A DNA stretch of 64,000 nucleotides from contig NC_019680.1 of NCBI RefSeq assembly GCF_000316685.1, forward strand, positions 807,501-871,500, written 5' to 3'. This stretch comes from Synechococcus sp. PCC 6312. Its GTDB lineage: Bacteria; Cyanobacteriota; Cyanobacteriia; Thermosynechococcales; Thermosynechococcaceae. The position numbers and the translations under genes were made by a program. Below, one piece after another: positions 26,892 to 34,456 of this stretch (the first letter of the stretch is position 1; every line of letters starts with the position of its first letter). The notes under the pieces are model-generated. The model was given only the letters and a program-made list of their open reading frames with translations, did no database searches and was not told the DNA's origin.

Positions 26892-27069
26892 AGATACTGA
26901 CACGTTATACATAACCTTTTCTCAGAAGATTCCAAACGAGACAAGAGAAATTGACGAGAATACTCTACTAGATTTAGACGAAGGCGGACAACTTTGTGGA
27001 ATGACCATTGAACACGCCAAAGATAGAGTGGGTATTCCAGAGGTAAAGTATGAAAAAATTCCCACATAA
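26872..27069 (+). CDS. DUF2283 protein, candidate antitoxin
   Basis: A 65-residue protein starting at ATG 26872 (MKIQYFEDTDTLYITFS). The family signature continues with ENTLLDLDEGGQLCGMTIEHA. DUF2283 proteins often accompany small DUF4258-type partners. It overlaps the upstream gene by 20 bases, which suggests translational coupling. A frame extension upstream to 26818 overlaps the partner too much to be favoured. Confidence 0.8.
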   Translation: MKIQYFEDTDTLYITFSQKIPNETREIDENTLLDLDEGGQLCGMTIEHAKDRVGIPEVKYEKIPT

Positions 27070-27104
27070 CCCTTAGATGAAGTAAATCCTGAATACATAC
27101 AGCA

Positions 27105-27165
27105 TGAAATAAAAAACTTTCAGAGGTCAACTATTCAAGTTCATAGGTCGAACACTCGAAGGGTG
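27105..27165 (+). repeat. partial copy of the attC-flanking repeat
   Basis: GCATGAAATAAAAAACTTTC and the following AGAGGTCAACTATTC match the sequence behind the attC at 29337 (GCATGGAATAAAAATTC, then AGGTCAATTGCTC). Here it lies upstream of repeat C, suggesting both repeats once formed one longer unit of about 220 bases. Confidence 0.42.
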
Positions 27166-27196
27166 AGGATCAGATGAGTGTGGGATAAATAACCCT

Positions 27197-27325
27197 GCCA
27201 AATTCAAGCCGGGCCGAAACTTCCTTTATTTTTCCGTGCAACTATTGAGTGACAACTTGACATTCAGCCTAAAAACCTTAAGGATACTTTTAGACAGAAT
27301 TTTTCCACCTAATAGATAGTTAGAC
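27197..27325 (+). repeat. cassette-flanking repeat, copy C
   Basis: Third copy of the repeat. It shares GAAACTTCCTTTATTTTTC-like sequence with copy B and AACTTGACATTCAGCCT (from 27254) with all copies, and ends in GTTAGAC (27319-27325), which fits GTTRRRY. The nuclease-vWA gene starts 52 bases later. Confidence 0.72.
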
Positions 27326-27377
27326 AATTATTTTTTCAAAAAAACTACTTCCTTAATTAGAAGTCTATTTTTATTTC

Positions 27378-29177
27378 ATGCAGAGAAGCAATAGAATGAA
27401 ACCAATCGAAACTGCAAGTGAACTTTATCGCGAGATCAAGAAACGTGGGCTTCATCTTCGCAAAGAAAACGGACGGGACAACTCACTACTTCAGGAGCTT
27501 AAAAATAAGCTTGGGTGCGAAAATCTACGCTTACAGGAATTTTTCGATACAACAGATTTATCTGCTGAAGTCTTTCTGAAGAATTTTCTACAACTGTCTG
27601 CCCCATTTGCTTGCATGTTTAAGGAAATATGGCATTACTTGAACAGCCAATATGCACCGAATGCTACAGAAACTATTTCCGTTCGCTTTGGTTTTGAGGA
27701 CTCGGAAGACCAATGCTCGGTTGATCTAGAACAATTTCGTCGATATGTTGAGACTATTGAACGATTTTTATCCACTGTTACTACCCAACTTTGGCCCCGT
27801 GAAGCTCTCAATAGGCTATTCCATCTTGGTAATGTGTTGATTGATGAAGCAAATGAGCCAACACGGAAGCTTTATAATGAACATGGACGTTATGAGCCTG
27901 GAAAATCTTACAAATTGCCTATTGTAAGCTCCATTGATCATCCTTTTGACAAGATTATCAAGGACATCAGTGAGGTTTTCAAGTGCATCATCGACAGTTA
28001 TGTAGTTGAACAGGAACACCAACGGACAACAAGACAACTCCCAGAACTTAAAGGAAATACGAAAGAATCTGAGGAGCAGATGTCTTTAAGATTATCGACT
28101 TACTTGCTAACAGACTTACTTCCCGTATGGTTTTACATACTAGATAGATATCCTGAAATCAAAAGCAGTGCGAAAGATACTGCTCTTAAAGAATACAAAA
28201 ATAGCGTAGAACCACTCCTTTTATCGAAGGAGAGTATCACTGAATCTGTGCTTTGGGAAGCTCTCGACATTCTTGATCTTCCATTTTGGCGTCATCGGTG
28301 GCATACATACGAAGTTTGGGCTAGTGTGCTGACATTGCAGTCTCTCAAAGCTTACAGACCTACCCTGAGAATTGAAAAAGGGCATGTTGCTCTCGACGGA
28401 TTCTCAGCAGCAGTCGTTGCTGACCTAAAAGCTAGTGATCATAGTTCAGCGTGCCTAGCTGTTCAGGTTGAAACACCTTTCAAGCGGGGAAAACGAAAAG
28501 CAATCAAACCTGATCTAAGAGTTTGTTTCGACAATCCGAAATTGATAGACAATACTGCAGGCGTGGTCGAATTCAAGCAGAGATGGAAAATTAATAGAAA
28601 AGAATTAGAAGAAATGGCCATTGCTTACTCAAGAGGTTGCCCAAAGAGTGGAGGAGTCATAATCCTGAATTATGACAAGACAGACACACCTGTTTCCCTT
28701 CCGCCTAGAGCATATCTCATAGAAGGAGTGCATCCTCAAAACCCAAATAATGTAAAACAATTCCAGCAGCAGCTATTAAAAATCCTGGAGGACGCTGGTT
28801 TAATTCCCATGACTGAAGAGACTGTAGTTCTTCTAGATGTTTCATCAAGCATGGGATATTTGTACCAAGATAGTGAAGTCCAAAAGTACTTGTGCGAACT
28901 TCTAGCTATTCCTTGGATAAAGATTTTTCGTTTTAACGATGGTTTGATTGCGGGAGGAGATATTGATACAGCAATGGCACAAAACCTTACGACGAGTGGA
29001 GGAACACAACTTGGGAAGGCTCTGTTAGACATCGAATCGCTTTTCGGACTACCAACTAAGCTTTTGATCGTAACTGATGGCGAACACGACAACCCAAGGA
29101 AATTTCTGGATCGAATACAGAATGTAAAAGAGTGTTTACCAGGAGAAATCGGAAAAGAAATCCAATGGCTAAGATAG
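27378..29177 (+). CDS. PD-(D/E)XK nuclease-like and vWA domain protein, candidate defence gene
   Basis: I do not recognise this 599-residue protein as a named family, but two domains can be read. Near residues 310-435 there is a nuclease-like core: acidic E312, KPDLRV with D379, and VVEFKQ with E398 and K400, then a helix and GGVIILNYD, the order of PD-(D/E)XK enzymes. Residues 480-575 form a von Willebrand A domain with a full MIDAS: D487-x-S489-x-S491, T543 in SGGTQLG, D567 in VTDGE. The first 300 residues are helical and unassigned. The gene lacks native palindromes, follows repeat C and is followed by an attC, so it is carried as a cassette. Anti-phage or DNA-processing function is inferred only. 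Confidence 0.7.
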   Translation: MQRSNRMKPIETASELYREIKKRGLHLRKENGRDNSLLQELKNKLGCENLRLQEFFDTTDLSAEVFLKNFLQLSAPFACMFKEIWHYLNSQYAPNATETISVRFGFEDSEDQCSVDLEQFRRYVETIERFLSTVTTQLWPREALNRLFHLGNVLIDEANEPTRKLYNEHGRYEPGKSYKLPIVSSIDHPFDKIIKDISEVFKCIIDSYVVEQEHQRTTRQLPELKGNTKESEEQMSLRLSTYLLTDLLPVWFYILDRYPEIKSSAKDTALKEYKNSVEPLLLSKESITESVLWEALDILDLPFWRHRWHTYEVWASVLTLQSLKAYRPTLRIEKGHVALDGFSAAVVADLKASDHSSACLAVQVETPFKRGKRKAIKPDLRVCFDNPKLIDNTAGVVEFKQRWKINRKELEEMAIAYSRGCPKSGGVIILNYDKTDTPVSLPPRAYLIEGVHPQNPNNVKQFQQQLLKILEDAGLIPMTEETVVLLDVSSSMGYLYQDSEVQKYLCELLAIPWIKIFRFNDGLIAGGDIDTAMAQNLTTSGGTQLGKALLDIESLFGLPTKLLIVTDGEHDNPRKFLDRIQNVKECLPGEIGKEIQWLR

Positions 29178-29250
29178 AAATATAAAAAGTTGAGTAAAAA
29201 TTATTTTTGATTCTGTGCTGAATCCTGCTGTCAGGTGAGTATTGTGTTAG

Positions 29251-29337
29251 GTCTAACAATTTGGCTGGAGCGAACTAGCTAAGACCTCTAATGTGGATAT
29301 GTAGGCTACTTACGGCCGCTCAGCCGCAACGTTAGGA
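29251..29337 (+). other. attC recombination site
   Basis: Starts with GTCTAAC (29251-29257) and ends with GTTAGGA (29331-29337). The inner arms GGCTGGAGCG and CGCTCAGCC pair with one unpaired base, the extrahelical-base arrangement that orients attC sites for integron integrases. Length 87 bases. The terminal A departs from GTTRRRY. It lies 74 bases after the nuclease-vWA stop codon. Confidence 0.76.
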
Positions 29338-29410
29338 AAAATAAAATCTGAGTAGTCTAAGCATGGAATAAAAATTCTTAAAGGTCAATTGCTCTAGCTC
29401 AGAGGTCAGA
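29338..29410 (+). repeat. repeat flanking an attC site (copy 2)
   Basis: AAAATAAAATCTGAGTAGTC and TAAGCATGGAATAAAAATTC resemble the sequence behind the attC-like site at 23230. It marks the right end of the cassette-like region; the native methyltransferase gene follows at 29495. No gene is seen between. Confidence 0.45.
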
Positions 29411-29494
29411 ATTTCTAGTAAAACTCCTTGCCAAGAGTCATGATTTTCGGCAAGCTAGCTCATAATTAAGACCAAAGCGGGAGTGAAACCATCC

Positions 29495-30322
29495 ATGAGT
29501 AGCCAAAAAGAAGAGATGCTCACCAGGGCTAAAACGGTTTTTAATGCTGCCTCAGATTACTTTGATGCCCCGGCCTTATCCTTCTGGAACCGCTATGGCC
29601 AGCAAACCATTGATCACCTTTCTCTGCGGCCGGGCGATCAGGTTTTAGATGTCTGTTGTGGCAGTGGGGCTTCGGCGATTCCGGCGGCGATTAGGGTTGG
29701 CCCCACAGGCCGGGTCATGGGGGTTGATTTAGCGGAATCTCTGCTGGAACTAGCTCGGCAAAAATCCCAGGCGAAGGGGTTGAAGAATATTGAGTTTCGC
29801 TGTGGCGATTTTGAAAATCTGGGTTTGCCCGATGGCTGTTTTGATGCCATTGTCTGTGTCTTTGGGATTTTCTTTGTCCCGGATATGGAAGCAGCGATTC
29901 AAGAACTATGGCGGATGGTACGGCCTGGGGGAAAATTGGCAATTACGTCTTGGGGAGAGAAGGTTTTTGAACCCGCAAACGAGGCCTTCTGGGAGATACT
30001 GGCAGCGGAACGCCCAGATTTAGCCAAGACAGTTACACCCTGGGAACGAATTCGTCATCCCGAGACACTCCAGGCCTTGCTCGAAGCCGGGGGCGCAACT
30101 CAAGTGCAGGTTTTGACCGATATTGGCGGCCACGAACTGACCACACCGGAAGACTGGTGGACGATGATTTTGGGGGGTGGTCTCAGGGGTATCGTCAATC
30201 AACTAGAGCCAGAAGTCCAAGAACGGGTGCACCAGGCCAATGTAGATTTCCTCCGCAGCCATCAGACTCAGTCCCTCGATGTTGACGTGTTGTATGCTAT
30301 CGCTGAAAAATCAGGAACCTAA
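29495..30322 (+). CDS. class I SAM-dependent methyltransferase
   Basis: About 275 residues. Motif I is VLDVCCGSGASAIPAA near residue 50, followed by GRVMGVDLAESLLELAR, the motif II Asp region FRCGDFENLGLPDGCFDAIVCVFG and WRMVRPGGKLAITSWG, the layout of UbiE/Methyltransf_11-25 enzymes acting on small molecules. The ATG at 29495 is chosen; a GTG at 29483 is possible. The gene carries CAGGCC motifs and appears native. It converges on psb29, overlapping by 4 bases. Confidence 0.9.
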   Translation: MSSQKEEMLTRAKTVFNAASDYFDAPALSFWNRYGQQTIDHLSLRPGDQVLDVCCGSGASAIPAAIRVGPTGRVMGVDLAESLLELARQKSQAKGLKNIEFRCGDFENLGLPDGCFDAIVCVFGIFFVPDMEAAIQELWRMVRPGGKLAITSWGEKVFEPANEAFWEILAAERPDLAKTVTPWERIRHPETLQALLEAGGATQVQVLTDIGGHELTTPEDWWTMILGGGLRGIVNQLEPEVQERVHQANVDFLRSHQTQSLDVDVLYAIAEKSGT

Positions 30323-31074
30323 CTTGAGGCTTCGGCGGAGGTGGATTCTGGATTCGTTAGACTCTCACTCGCTGGGGGAGTAGGGGCATTGGCTTCATTG
30401 GCTGCTTGTTCCCGCCGTTTCCGTTCAACTTCAACTAATTCCGCCATGATCTTTTGGGCTTGGATCATCTTATCCAGATTGCTGCGGTAAAGTTCTAAAT
30501 CCTTTTTAACCTTATCCACAGGCAGATTCACCACAGGGGACAGTTGCTCAAGACTGGCCTCTAGGGTCGTTAACTCTTGGGTGAGATTACCCGCCGCTTG
30601 CTCTAAGAGATGATATAGCCCAATGGCCTGTAAGCGGCTGTACTTGGTCTGGGGATTATTCACCGCATCCCGGAGAGAATTGTGCCATGGGTCGCCCCCT
30701 TCACTAATCCAGGCCTGGAGCCGAGTTTGTAATTCCTCTAGTTCTAAGCCTGCCAATTCCTCCCAGCGAGCCGCATCGGCCTGGAGTTGTTGAGGATCAA
30801 ATTCCTCGGCAATCGCAAAGGAGGTAAAAATAGAGTTCCGGTCAGTTTCGGGGCGATACCCGGACATGAAGTGGTTATAGGCCGTGACAATTCCTAAGGC
30901 TAAGAGGGGGCTATAGACAAAATTGGTATTAACCCGCAGGAGATGCACTTCCACCAAAAGTTCTTCCACAAACCGCCGAAAAATTGAGTGGATGGGGCGA
31001 GTGTGGGCTGCGTAGAAGGCTTTTTTAGTGTCGGAAACGGTTCGGGTGATTTGCACGGTGAATAACTGAAACAA
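30319..31074 (-). CDS. psb29: photosystem II biogenesis protein Psb29/Thf1
   Basis: Protein needed for photosystem II assembly or repair and for thylakoid formation. The start region TRTVSDTKKAFYAAHTRPIH, then FRRFVEELLVEVHLLRVN, YSPLLALGIVTAYNHFMSGY and the later coiled coil VDKVKKDLELYRSNLDKM are typical. The last 40 residues are low-complexity (Ala, Pro, Ser, Glu). It is restricted to oxygenic phototrophs, supporting the cyanobacterial origin. An IS630 element is inserted 122 bases upstream of the start and could separate it from its original promoter. Confidence 0.93.
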   Translation of the reverse strand: MFQLFTVQITRTVSDTKKAFYAAHTRPIHSIFRRFVEELLVEVHLLRVNTNFVYSPLLALGIVTAYNHFMSGYRPETDRNSIFTSFAIAEEFDPQQLQADAARWEELAGLELEELQTRLQAWISEGGDPWHNSLRDAVNNPQTKYSRLQAIGLYHLLEQAAGNLTQELTTLEASLEQLSPVVNLPVDKVKKDLELYRSNLDKMIQAQKIMAELVEVERKRREQAANEANAPTPPASESLTNPESTSAEASS

Positions 31075-31214
31075 GTCCTTACCTATTGTCGCGGTTTGTT
31101 GATCTTTTGCCTAGAGAACCAGAAATTATCAAAGCTGGCCGGGAACTGAGGGACTCACCTATGGCAAACTAATCGCGCTCCTGTCCGATGAAATATAGTA
31201 ATTACAAATAAGTC

Positions 31215-31694
31215 TTAGAGATTGCGGTTGGCATAGTCTCGAATAATGTCATCAATGGCGGTGTCTGGCGTTGCATACTGTCTTCGTTTCTTCAAGGCAG
31301 CAAAATCGTGCTCAATCTTGTTAAAGTCTGGCGAGTATTTGGGTAGGAAGAGCACCTGATGCGCGCATTGGTGGGCAATGTCTCGAATCACATTTTTCCG
31401 GTGAATCGGGGCATTGTCTAAAATCAACACGGACGGGACTTGGAGGGTTGGTAATACCCACTCAGACAGCCATTTCTCAAAACATCCGGCATCAACGCTT
31501 CCCTCAACTACCATGGGGGCTAATAGAGCATCTTTGCATCTGGCCATGAGTAGATTTTCCCGTTTTTCTCGTTTTCCGGTTCTGTCTGCAAAAAGCTTGG
31601 TGCCTCGTTGGGCCCACCCCCAGGGTTGAGAGACTCGGTTGTCAAAGCCACTTTCATCGATGTAAACGAGATGTCTCGACCCCTGTCGCTTCAC
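31215..31694 (-). CDS. IS630 transposase, DDE part (second reading frame)
   Basis: Encodes the catalytic DDE domain: YIDESGFDNRVSQPWGWAQRG with the first Asp and Glu, VLILDNAPIHRK with the second Asp, and LPKYSPDFNKIEHDFAALK with the closing Glu. The real protein is made by joining to the upstream frame at the A8 run (minus strand, 31761-31768). Skipping one base there fuses the two frames and gives KKQQKYRERNPQERQVY between the two domains. Confidence 0.87.
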   Translation of the reverse strand: MKRQGSRHLVYIDESGFDNRVSQPWGWAQRGTKLFADRTGKREKRENLLMARCKDALLAPMVVEGSVDAGCFEKWLSEWVLPTLQVPSVLILDNAPIHRKNVIRDIAHQCAHQVLFLPKYSPDFNKIEHDFAALKKRRQYATPDTAIDDIIRDYANRNL

Positions 31695-32061
31695 AATCTC
31701 CTGTAATTGCTTGAGATAGACTTGACGTTCCTGAGGATTGCGTTCTCGATACTTTTGCTGTTTTTTTTCGGGTAATTTTCATCTGCTTCAGGGCATACCA
31801 AATGGCGTGAATGTTCACCCCGAAATGGGCTGCTCGGTCACAGAGGCGGGCATTGGGGTGGTCTTTAACGTGCTGTTCTAGAACCGCCCAATCGAGCTTG
31901 CGCTGACGACGTTTGACAACGGTGGGACGTAAATCCTCTCGGTTCAACCAGTTATAGACCGTTGCCGGACACACCTGAAACCGACGAGCTGCCTCTGCTT
32001 TGCTGCCACCCTCTTTTACAAAGGTCACGACTCGGGTGCGCAAATCCATGCTGTACGGCAT
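31654..32061 (-). CDS. IS630 transposase, DNA-binding part (first reading frame)
   Basis: Starts at ATG 32061 with MPYSMDLRTRVVTFV, followed by a helix-turn-helix GSKAEAARRFQVCPATVYNWL and a second DNA-binding segment DHPNARLCDRAAHFGVNIHA. After ITRKK the original frame runs out of family sequence; the continuation is in the other frame at a run of eight A. This can be programmed frameshifting or a single-base insertion that inactivates the copy. Confidence 0.83.
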   Translation of the reverse strand: MPYSMDLRTRVVTFVKEGGSKAEAARRFQVCPATVYNWLNREDLRPTVVKRRQRKLDWAVLEQHVKDHPNARLCDRAAHFGVNIHAIWYALKQMKITRKKTAKVSRTQSSGTSSLSQAITGDCEATGVETSRLHR

Positions 32062-32117
32062 TGACTTTTCATCTTTACTTCTTAATTGAAAGTACTATAG
32101 TCTTCTGAGGGTTAGGG

Positions 32118-33803
32118 TTAGGGTTTGGCCTGGTTAATGGGTTGCTGTAGCCAGGTTTCCCCACGGATGAGGGTGTGTTGTTGCCAGGCCGGGTTGGTTT
32201 CCGGGTAGTCTGAGCGAAAATGACCGCCGCGGCTTTCGGTGCGAAATAGGGCACTTTTGAGAATCAGGTAAGCAATATCCAAAAGATTTCGCAGTTCAAT
32301 CCATTGCTGTAAAGCCTTGGCCTGGTTTGGGTTGACCTTAATTCCCTGAGTGTGAGGTTGGCAGTGGACTAGATATTGACCGATGGGGAATTGATGCAGA
32401 GTAGCTCGCCAGGCCTGGACTTTCTCGATTGCGGCTGTCAATGGGGTTTCATGGCGGGAAATACCAGCACTTTGCCAAACTAATTGGGGGAGTTGGCGGC
32501 GAACGTCTTGGCACCAGTCAGCATCCACATGAGGAATTTCTAGGGGGTCTAAGGGAGGCCATTGGGGCAGACTATCGGGGTGAGTGGCAGCGGGAAGTTG
32601 GAGGGTGGCTAACTGCTCGGAAAAAACAAAGCATTCAAGCAAAGAATTACTGGCAAGACGATTGGCCCCATGCACCCCTGTACTGGCGGTTTCCCCAACA
32701 GCGGCCAGGCCGGGTAAGTCCGTTGCCCCGTAAAGATTGGTGACAACGCCTCCCATCCAATAGTGGGCTGCTGGGGAGACGGGAATCGGGGTTTGGCTAA
32801 CATCAATGCCCCAGGCCTGGCAGACCTGAATAATTTTTGGAAACCGATAGTGAAGACGTGCGGGCGGAATGGGGCGTAAATCTAACCAGACTTGTTCTGT
32901 TTTAGTGGCTTGGAGATGGTGGTAAATGGCCCGACTGACGACATCCCGGGGGGCCAGTTCTCCGGCTGGATCATAGTCAAAGACAAAGCGGCGACCCTCA
33001 GCATCGACCAAATGGGCCCCTTCCCCCCGGACTGCTTCGCTGATTAAAAATCGCGGGGCCTGAGGCAATTTTAAGGCCGTGGGATGAAATTGAATGAACT
33101 CCAAGTCGCGCACTGTCACCCCCGCCCGCCAGGCCATTGCCACCCCATCCCCGGTACTAATGGCTGGATTTGTGGTTTGGGCAAAGACTTGACCCCCGCC
33201 CCCAGTTGCTAAAACGACTAACCGCGCCGGTAGCCATTGCAGTTGGCCTGGCCCCAAGACACAGACCCCAATACAAGCGGTTCCCTCCGGATTTAACCAC
33301 AGATCTAAAACGTGCCAGGCTGGCAAGAGGGTAATGTTGGGGGAGTGGCGGACTTGTTTCAGGAGGGTTGTGACAAGGGCCTGGCCAGTGGTATCGGCGG
33401 CATGGAGGACGCGGGGATGGGAATGAGCAGCTTCTAGGGTGAGGGCCGGTTGCTGATTCGCATGATCAAAGGCGACCCCCATTGCTAAAAGTTTTGCGAC
33501 TTGGGCCGGGGCCTGGGAGACCAGAAAGTTAACAGATTCGGGATCACAAAGACCGGCCCCTGCTTTAAGAGTATCCCTAGCATGAAATTGGGGACAATCC
33601 TCAGCTGCAATCGCCGCCGCCATCCCGCCTTGGGCCCAAATGCTGGCCGATTGATCCAGGGTATCTTTGGTTAAAACCCCAACCCGATAGGCCTTAGATA
33701 GGGTTAATGCCGCGCTCAATCCGGCCGCCCCAGAGCCAATGATGAGGACATCAAAGATAAAAGGAACCGTAACGGGGACAGGAGGAATCGAGATAGAGGG
33801 CAT
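32118..33803 (-). CDS. nadB: L-aspartate oxidase
   Basis: FAD enzyme that oxidises L-aspartate to iminoaspartate, first step of de novo NAD synthesis. The 561 residues show the FAD-binding VLIIGSGAAGLSAALTLS at the N terminus, SASIWAQGGMAAAI, ATGGGGQVFAQTTNPAISTGDG, FIQFHPTALKLP, RGEGAHLVDAEGRRF and GGVVTNLYGATDLPGLAAVGE with SLLECFVF, the succinate dehydrogenase/fumarate reductase flavoprotein fold. It carries several CCAGGCCTGG copies. The stop lies 19 bases from the IS630 end, so the 3' untranslated region has been replaced. Confidence 0.97.
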   Translation of the reverse strand: MPSISIPPVPVTVPFIFDVLIIGSGAAGLSAALTLSKAYRVGVLTKDTLDQSASIWAQGGMAAAIAAEDCPQFHARDTLKAGAGLCDPESVNFLVSQAPAQVAKLLAMGVAFDHANQQPALTLEAAHSHPRVLHAADTTGQALVTTLLKQVRHSPNITLLPAWHVLDLWLNPEGTACIGVCVLGPGQLQWLPARLVVLATGGGGQVFAQTTNPAISTGDGVAMAWRAGVTVRDLEFIQFHPTALKLPQAPRFLISEAVRGEGAHLVDAEGRRFVFDYDPAGELAPRDVVSRAIYHHLQATKTEQVWLDLRPIPPARLHYRFPKIIQVCQAWGIDVSQTPIPVSPAAHYWMGGVVTNLYGATDLPGLAAVGETASTGVHGANRLASNSLLECFVFSEQLATLQLPAATHPDSLPQWPPLDPLEIPHVDADWCQDVRRQLPQLVWQSAGISRHETPLTAAIEKVQAWRATLHQFPIGQYLVHCQPHTQGIKVNPNQAKALQQWIELRNLLDIAYLILKSALFRTESRGGHFRSDYPETNPAWQQHTLIRGETWLQQPINQAKP

Positions 33804-33897
33804 GGTAGCTGGCCTGGAGTTGAGAGGAGGAACTGAGACTAAAAACTTGTGATTAGTCCATCGCGAAAAAGCCCAGGCCAGTCAAACCCAATCAGAC

Positions 33898-34296
33898 TTA
33901 TTTATACAGGCCGTTATTATAGCGATCTCCCCCTTCAACGAGGGCTGTCTCTACTTCTGTGACTGTAAAATTATCAAAATTAGCTTGTAATATTTCTTTT
34001 TGCCGTTCCGACAGGCCAGGAATATTCAAGACATCCTCTACCGACTGATAGGGAGCATACTGGATGATTTTCCGGGCCAAGGTGGGATACAAGCCCCGAT
34101 ATTCGATGAAGGCGGCGATGTTCGTGTTATTCAGGTCAATTTTCTGACCATAGGCACTGCCTAACTTTTCATCGACGACATTGACAATCGGTTCTGTAGA
34201 TTCCGCAGCCGTGACTGGCATCACCCAACCCATCCAGCCCAATGACAGGACGACAAGCAGACAGCCCAGACTGAACCAGCGGCCAAAGCGTTGCAT
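33898..34296 (-). CDS. psbU: photosystem II 12 kDa extrinsic protein
   Basis: Lumenal PSII subunit that stabilises the oxygen-evolving complex. With ATG 34296 ([18 protein letters not shown]) the product has 132 residues: a signal peptide ending near VTAAES, then the mature part with [20 protein letters not shown] and [17 protein letters not shown], a double helix-hairpin-helix fold. A GGGAGAG ribosome site lies just upstream of this ATG, so the longer frame to 34338 is not used. Export to the thylakoid lumen is expected. Confidence 0.95.
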   Translation of the reverse strand: MQRFGRWFSLGCLLVVLSLGWMGWVMPVTAAESTEPIVNVVDEKLGSAYGQKIDLNNTNIAAFIEYRGLYPTLARKIIQYAPYQSVEDVLNIPGLSERQKEILQANFDNFTVTEVETALVEGGDRYNNGLYK

Positions 34297-34456
34297 AATT
34301 CTCTCCCTCTCAATATGTTTCATATAGATGCAGCACAATATGAAAATCAGCGATCAACGTCAAATGTGTTCAGTGGGTCATTAAATTGACAAATCAGCCC
34401 CAAAGACTCCCAGCAAGTCGCTAGAAATGGGAGATCGCCCCATTCAAAAACCCTCA

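Larger units (their letters stand above)
31196..32097 (-). mobile_element. IS630-family insertion sequence
   Basis: A 902-base element bordered by TA (31194-31195 and 32098-32099), the target duplication of IS630/Tc1 elements. Terminal inverted repeats read TAGTAATTACAAATAAG on the left and TAGTACTTTCAATTAAG on the right (reverse complement), 14 of 17 identical. It holds a two-part transposase. The right end lies 19 bases from the nadB stop codon. Confidence 0.9.
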
